Shown here piece by piece: positions 61,551 to 64,000 of a DNA stretch of 64,000 nucleotides. Source of the stretch: Cycloclasticus sp. (GTDB taxonomy: Bacteria > Pseudomonadota > Gammaproteobacteria > Methylococcales > Cycloclasticaceae); NCBI GenBank assembly GCA_002700385.1, contig PADC01000011.1, forward strand, positions 1 through 64,000, in the 5' to 3' direction. The notes beneath the pieces are model-generated. The model had not been told where the DNA came from, ran no database searches, and saw only the letters and a program-made list of their open reading frames with translations. The translations under genes were made by a program, and so were the position numbers. The stretch's first letter is position 1, and the number at the start of each line of letters is the position of its first letter.

Positions 61551-61976
61551 ATGCTCCAAACATTTGCTTTAAACGCCTTTGTCGTTGCCCTTGCAGTCAT
61601 TATTCATTACGAATTTTTATACCGTATCTCTCGGTATATTCCTACCATGACACTTAGGCACCGCTTAAGGATTCTTTTTGGCGTCTTTGCGGCGCTTATC
61701 GCCCATGCTGTGGAAGTTTGGGTGTTCGCTTTAGCGTTTTATTTCATGCACCATGCTGAAGGCTGGGGGCATTTAGAAGGAAACTTTGATGGCAGTTTAC
61801 TGGATTGCACCTACTTATCGTTCACAACGTTTACAACGCTGGGGTTTGGAGACATTCAACCCATTGGTGATTTACGCCACTTAACCGGTCTCGAATCATT
61901 AACAGGGCTGGTTTTAATCACTTGGACGGCTTCTTTCTTATATTATGAAATGCAACGTTATTGGGATAATCAGTAA
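61551..61976 (+). CDS. Small potassium-channel-like membrane protein
   Basis: 141 residues. Helices at about 7-26, 41-67 and 113-132, with a pore loop between the last two holding the filter TTLGFGD (95-101), a variant of TTVGYGD. No cytoplasmic regulatory domain. There is no ribosome site before the ATG; TATTAT is only a few bases upstream, with TTGACC 15 nt before it. Either the message is leaderless or the true start is elsewhere. Confidence 0.78.
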   Translation: MLQTFALNAFVVALAVIIHYEFLYRISRYIPTMTLRHRLRILFGVFAALIAHAVEVWVFALAFYFMHHAEGWGHLEGNFDGSLLDCTYLSFTTFTTLGFGDIQPIGDLRHLTGLESLTGLVLITWTASFLYYEMQRYWDNQ

Positions 61977-62075
61977 TTAACCAAATCGCCTAATGTTTCT
62001 GCCCGACTTGTTTTCTCATCTCAAGAGCCTGTGACCTGTATAATTCTTACCCACACCGCACATTAGGAACATATC

Positions 62076-62918
62076 ATGGTTACGTTGGGTAAAACACATC
62101 AACTGGAAGTGATCAAGTCACTCGACTTTGGCTTTTATTTAGATGCCAAAGAACTGGGTGAAATACTACTTCCAAACAAACAAGCCCCTAAAGATCTGGC
62201 TGTAGGCTCACTCATTTATGTTTTTGTTTACCTTGATTCAGAAGACCGCCCCATTGCTACAACAAAAAAGCCAAAAGCCGAGGTCGGCGAATTTGCGTAC
62301 CTAAAAACGGTGGCCCGAACACATGTTGGCGCTTTTTTAGACTGGGGGTTAGAAAAAGATATTCTCGTACCATTTGCTGAGCAGCATCGCCCGATGGAGG
62401 TGGGAAAATCTTATTTGGTCTACCTGTACCTCGATAAGAATGATGGTCGCCTTGTCGCTTCATCAAAAATCGACAAATTTCTCGATGATGAAAAGCCGCA
62501 CGATTTCAAGCCTCATCAAAAAGTGGACTTAATAATCGCCAACAGTACTGACCTGGGCTACAAAGCCATTATCAATAACAGCCATTGGGGCTTATTGTAT
62601 AAAACTGAGGTGTTCCAAAAACTCAGCTTTGGGCAATCAAAAAAAGGCTTTATTAAGCATATTCGCCCCGATGGTAAAATAGACCTTAGCCTTCAGGGAG
62701 GGCAAGAAACGCGTGATAAATACAGCAAAATTATCCTGAACTATTTAGACAAAAATCATGGCTTTGCGCCCCTTCATGACAAATCAGACCCTGATCTCAT
62801 CGCAGATACATTTGGCATGAGCAAAGGCGCCTTTAAAAAAGCCATTGGTGCTTTATATAAGCAACGAATCATTACCATTTCCAAAGACGGCATCCGTCTT
62901 GTGACACAAGACTCCTAA
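62076..62918 (+). CDS. CvfB/YitL-like S1 RNA-binding protein
   Basis: 280 residues. Several S1-like beta-barrels (about 1-60, 65-130, 145-210), the second with GAFLDWGLEKDILVPFAEQ, then a C-terminal winged helix with DPDLIADTFGMSKGAFKKAIGALYKQ. This is the CvfB layout. In Gram-positives it affects virulence genes; in proteobacteria the role is open. Followed at 23 nt by the DUF3622 gene. Confidence 0.9.
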   Translation: MVTLGKTHQLEVIKSLDFGFYLDAKELGEILLPNKQAPKDLAVGSLIYVFVYLDSEDRPIATTKKPKAEVGEFAYLKTVARTHVGAFLDWGLEKDILVPFAEQHRPMEVGKSYLVYLYLDKNDGRLVASSKIDKFLDDEKPHDFKPHQKVDLIIANSTDLGYKAIINNSHWGLLYKTEVFQKLSFGQSKKGFIKHIRPDGKIDLSLQGGQETRDKYSKIILNYLDKNHGFAPLHDKSDPDLIADTFGMSKGAFKKAIGALYKQRIITISKDGIRLVTQDS

Positions 62919-62941
62919 CTTTCATTAACCGCTATAACATC

Positions 62942-63166
62942 ATGACTCAACGTAAAAAATACAGTTCCCTCACCCTTCAAGAAAAAGACAGTTGGCGTGC
63001 GAATATTCTTCGCCGTGCTAGTGCAAAAAAAACCATTGTCTCAAAAACGCTAGGTGGTTTTAAAACAGAAGCCGAAGCAACTGCGTGGGCAGAAAATGAA
63101 CTGAGTTTATTTACGACACTACAAAACGAGCGAAACAAACGCCAATCTCAAAAGCGCGCTGAATAG
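62942..63166 (+). CDS. DUF3622 small protein
   Basis: 74 residues: WRANILRRASAKKTIVSKTL, then GGFKTEAEATAWAENELS, matching my memory of DUF3622. It looks like a single small alpha/beta domain. The beta strands contain many Lys/Arg, so nucleic-acid binding is possible but unproven. No ribosome site is obvious; it may rely on coupling to the gene before it. Confidence 0.75.
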   Translation: MTQRKKYSSLTLQEKDSWRANILRRASAKKTIVSKTLGGFKTEAEATAWAENELSLFTTLQNERNKRQSQKRAE

Positions 63167-63196
63167 TCCAACATAACAACGCGGTAACGGCACTTT

Positions 63197-63925
63197 ATGG
63201 AACAAAGCATACAAAACATTCCTTTACTTAATCTGTCAGTTTCGTTTATTCCCGTAGCGCTCGCTTTATTTGTACTATTTAAGTGGTCGTTAAACTCAAG
63301 CAACGCCCTGTATGCCCTGGCGAGAATGCTGATTCAGCTCCTCCTCGTTGGCTATTTGTTAAGTTTTATTTTTGAATCGAATCATTCGGCCATGGTTATT
63401 GGTGTTTTGGCCATTATGGTGTTTGCTTCCAGCTGGATTGCACTTGGCACCCTGCCCACTAAACGCCGAACGTTATATCGGCATGCCTTACTCTCCATCT
63501 CAGCAGGCGGTGGATTTACCCTGCTCATTATTACCCAAGGCGTATTAACACTAGACCCTTGGTACTCGCCGCCATTAATCATTCCATTAGCCGGTATGGT
63601 TTTCGCCAATTCCATGAACAGTGTCAGCCTTGCTGCAGAAAGAATGTCTGCCGAAATACAGCGACAAGTGCGCTATATTGATGCGCGCCATATTGCCCTA
63701 CAGGCCTCTCTAATACCCATCATCAATTCTATGTTTGCCGTTGGGCTGGTCTCCTTACCCGGCATGATGACGGGACAAATTTTGTCGGGTGTTTCTCCGC
63801 TCATCGCCGTTCGCTATCAAATCATGGTGATGTGCATGATCTTCGCTTCATCCGTCCTATCCGCCGCCTTTTTTCTTCTCTTAGCCAAACCGATCTTCAC
63901 TGATATGGAAACAGAACAAAATTAA
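63197..63925 (+). CDS. fetB: FetB-like ABC transporter permease (UPF0014)
   Basis: 242 residues, seven predicted membrane helices. Family signature: LARMLIQLLLVGYLL, IPLAGMVFANSMNSVSLAAERM and LVSLPGMMTGQILSG. E. coli FetAB exports iron; the ATPase partner FetA is not next to it here, so it may lie elsewhere. 5 nt before the arfB start. Confidence 0.88.
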   Translation: MEQSIQNIPLLNLSVSFIPVALALFVLFKWSLNSSNALYALARMLIQLLLVGYLLSFIFESNHSAMVIGVLAIMVFASSWIALGTLPTKRRTLYRHALLSISAGGGFTLLIITQGVLTLDPWYSPPLIIPLAGMVFANSMNSVSLAAERMSAEIQRQVRYIDARHIALQASLIPIINSMFAVGLVSLPGMMTGQILSGVSPLIAVRYQIMVMCMIFASSVLSAAFFLLLAKPIFTDMETEQN

Positions 63926-63930
63926 GCGAC

Positions 63931-64000
63931 ATGCTCCGTATCAATTCAACTATCAACATTCCCGATGATGACATAGAGCTTACTGCCATTCGTGCCCAAG
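63931..64000 (+). CDS. arfB: Alternative ribosome-rescue factor ArfB, N-terminal fragment
   Basis: Only 23 residues are visible before the window ends: MLRINSTINIPDDDIELTAI, then RAQ. This matches the opening of ArfB/YaeJ, where the catalytic GGQ would follow directly (RAQGAGGQ in known members). It releases peptides from ribosomes stalled without a stop codon. Confidence 0.78.
   Translation, partial: MLRINSTINIPDDDIELTAIRAQ

Overview
The window looks like a chromosomal segment of a free-living gammaproteobacterium with a compact, AT-leaning genome. The evidence is the set of housekeeping neighbourhoods typical of that class (coaBC-dut-algC-argB, radC-rpmB-rpmG, aceE-aceF-lpdA, priA, argS followed by a SPOR protein, rlmKL) together with an MSHA-type pilus locus. 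A zinc alcohol dehydrogenase of the aryl-alcohol type, a FadL/TodX porin and an OprC-like TonB receptor sit side by side, which would suit a marine aromatic or C1 degrader such as Cycloclasticus or Methylophaga. That placement is an inference only. I see no phage, insertion sequence, CRISPR array, tRNA or rRNA.

Layout. 1-7534 (minus): metH, a glutaredoxin-like gene, a 47-residue membrane peptide, an ExeA/MshM-like ATPase, an MshL-like secretin and the start of an MshN/TPR-type gene whose (Glu-Pro)n repeat runs off the window edge. 7634-9075 (plus): thiD-thiE. 9078-14010 (minus): FadL porin, alcohol dehydrogenase, TonB receptor. 14011-14380: a regulatory region with two inverted copies of a 17-bp operator and a predicted small RNA. 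14381-23683 (minus): argG, MotY-like, esterase, and lpdA-aceF-aceE. 23904-24854 (plus): DUF4124 protein. 24851-29810 (minus): argB, long algC, dut, coaBC. 29903-31084 (plus): radC, rpmB, rpmG. 31111-35405 (minus): a Rieske protein and a 1301-residue cNMP/rhodanese/coiled-coil protein.

35618-42051 (plus): DUF6524, degQ-like, moaB, ygdD-like, pepN, ogt, DUF1456. 42041-44549 (minus): two Nudix hydrolases, an Rsd-like anti-sigma factor, a MOSC protein. 44693-46440 (plus): FemAB-like acyltransferase and a conserved unknown; 46437-46847 (minus): lipoprotein. 47040-51166 (plus): RND efflux pair. 51163-52403 (minus): ECF sigma factor and zinc anti-sigma factor. 52404-52941: AT-rich gap with several DnaA boxes. 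52942-64000 (plus): priA, argS, SPOR protein, EEP nuclease, rlmKL, ABM monooxygenase, ion channel, cvfB-like, DUF3622, fetB-like and the start of arfB.

The strongest undescribed candidate is the 14.0-14.4 kb region. Two identical 17-bp sites point outward, each exactly 22 nt from a matching -10-like hexamer. One drives the TonB receptor. The other would drive a roughly 100-nt RNA that has a closing stem, a CCUCC-bearing loop and a strong intrinsic terminator. Next in interest are the giant cNMP-cNMP-rhodanese-coiled-coil protein overlapping a Rieske gene, the DnaA-box cluster upstream of priA, and a perfect 22-bp palindrome over the rsd start codon. Several start codons were moved from the longest reading frame to a better-supported internal one; each case is explained in its entry.
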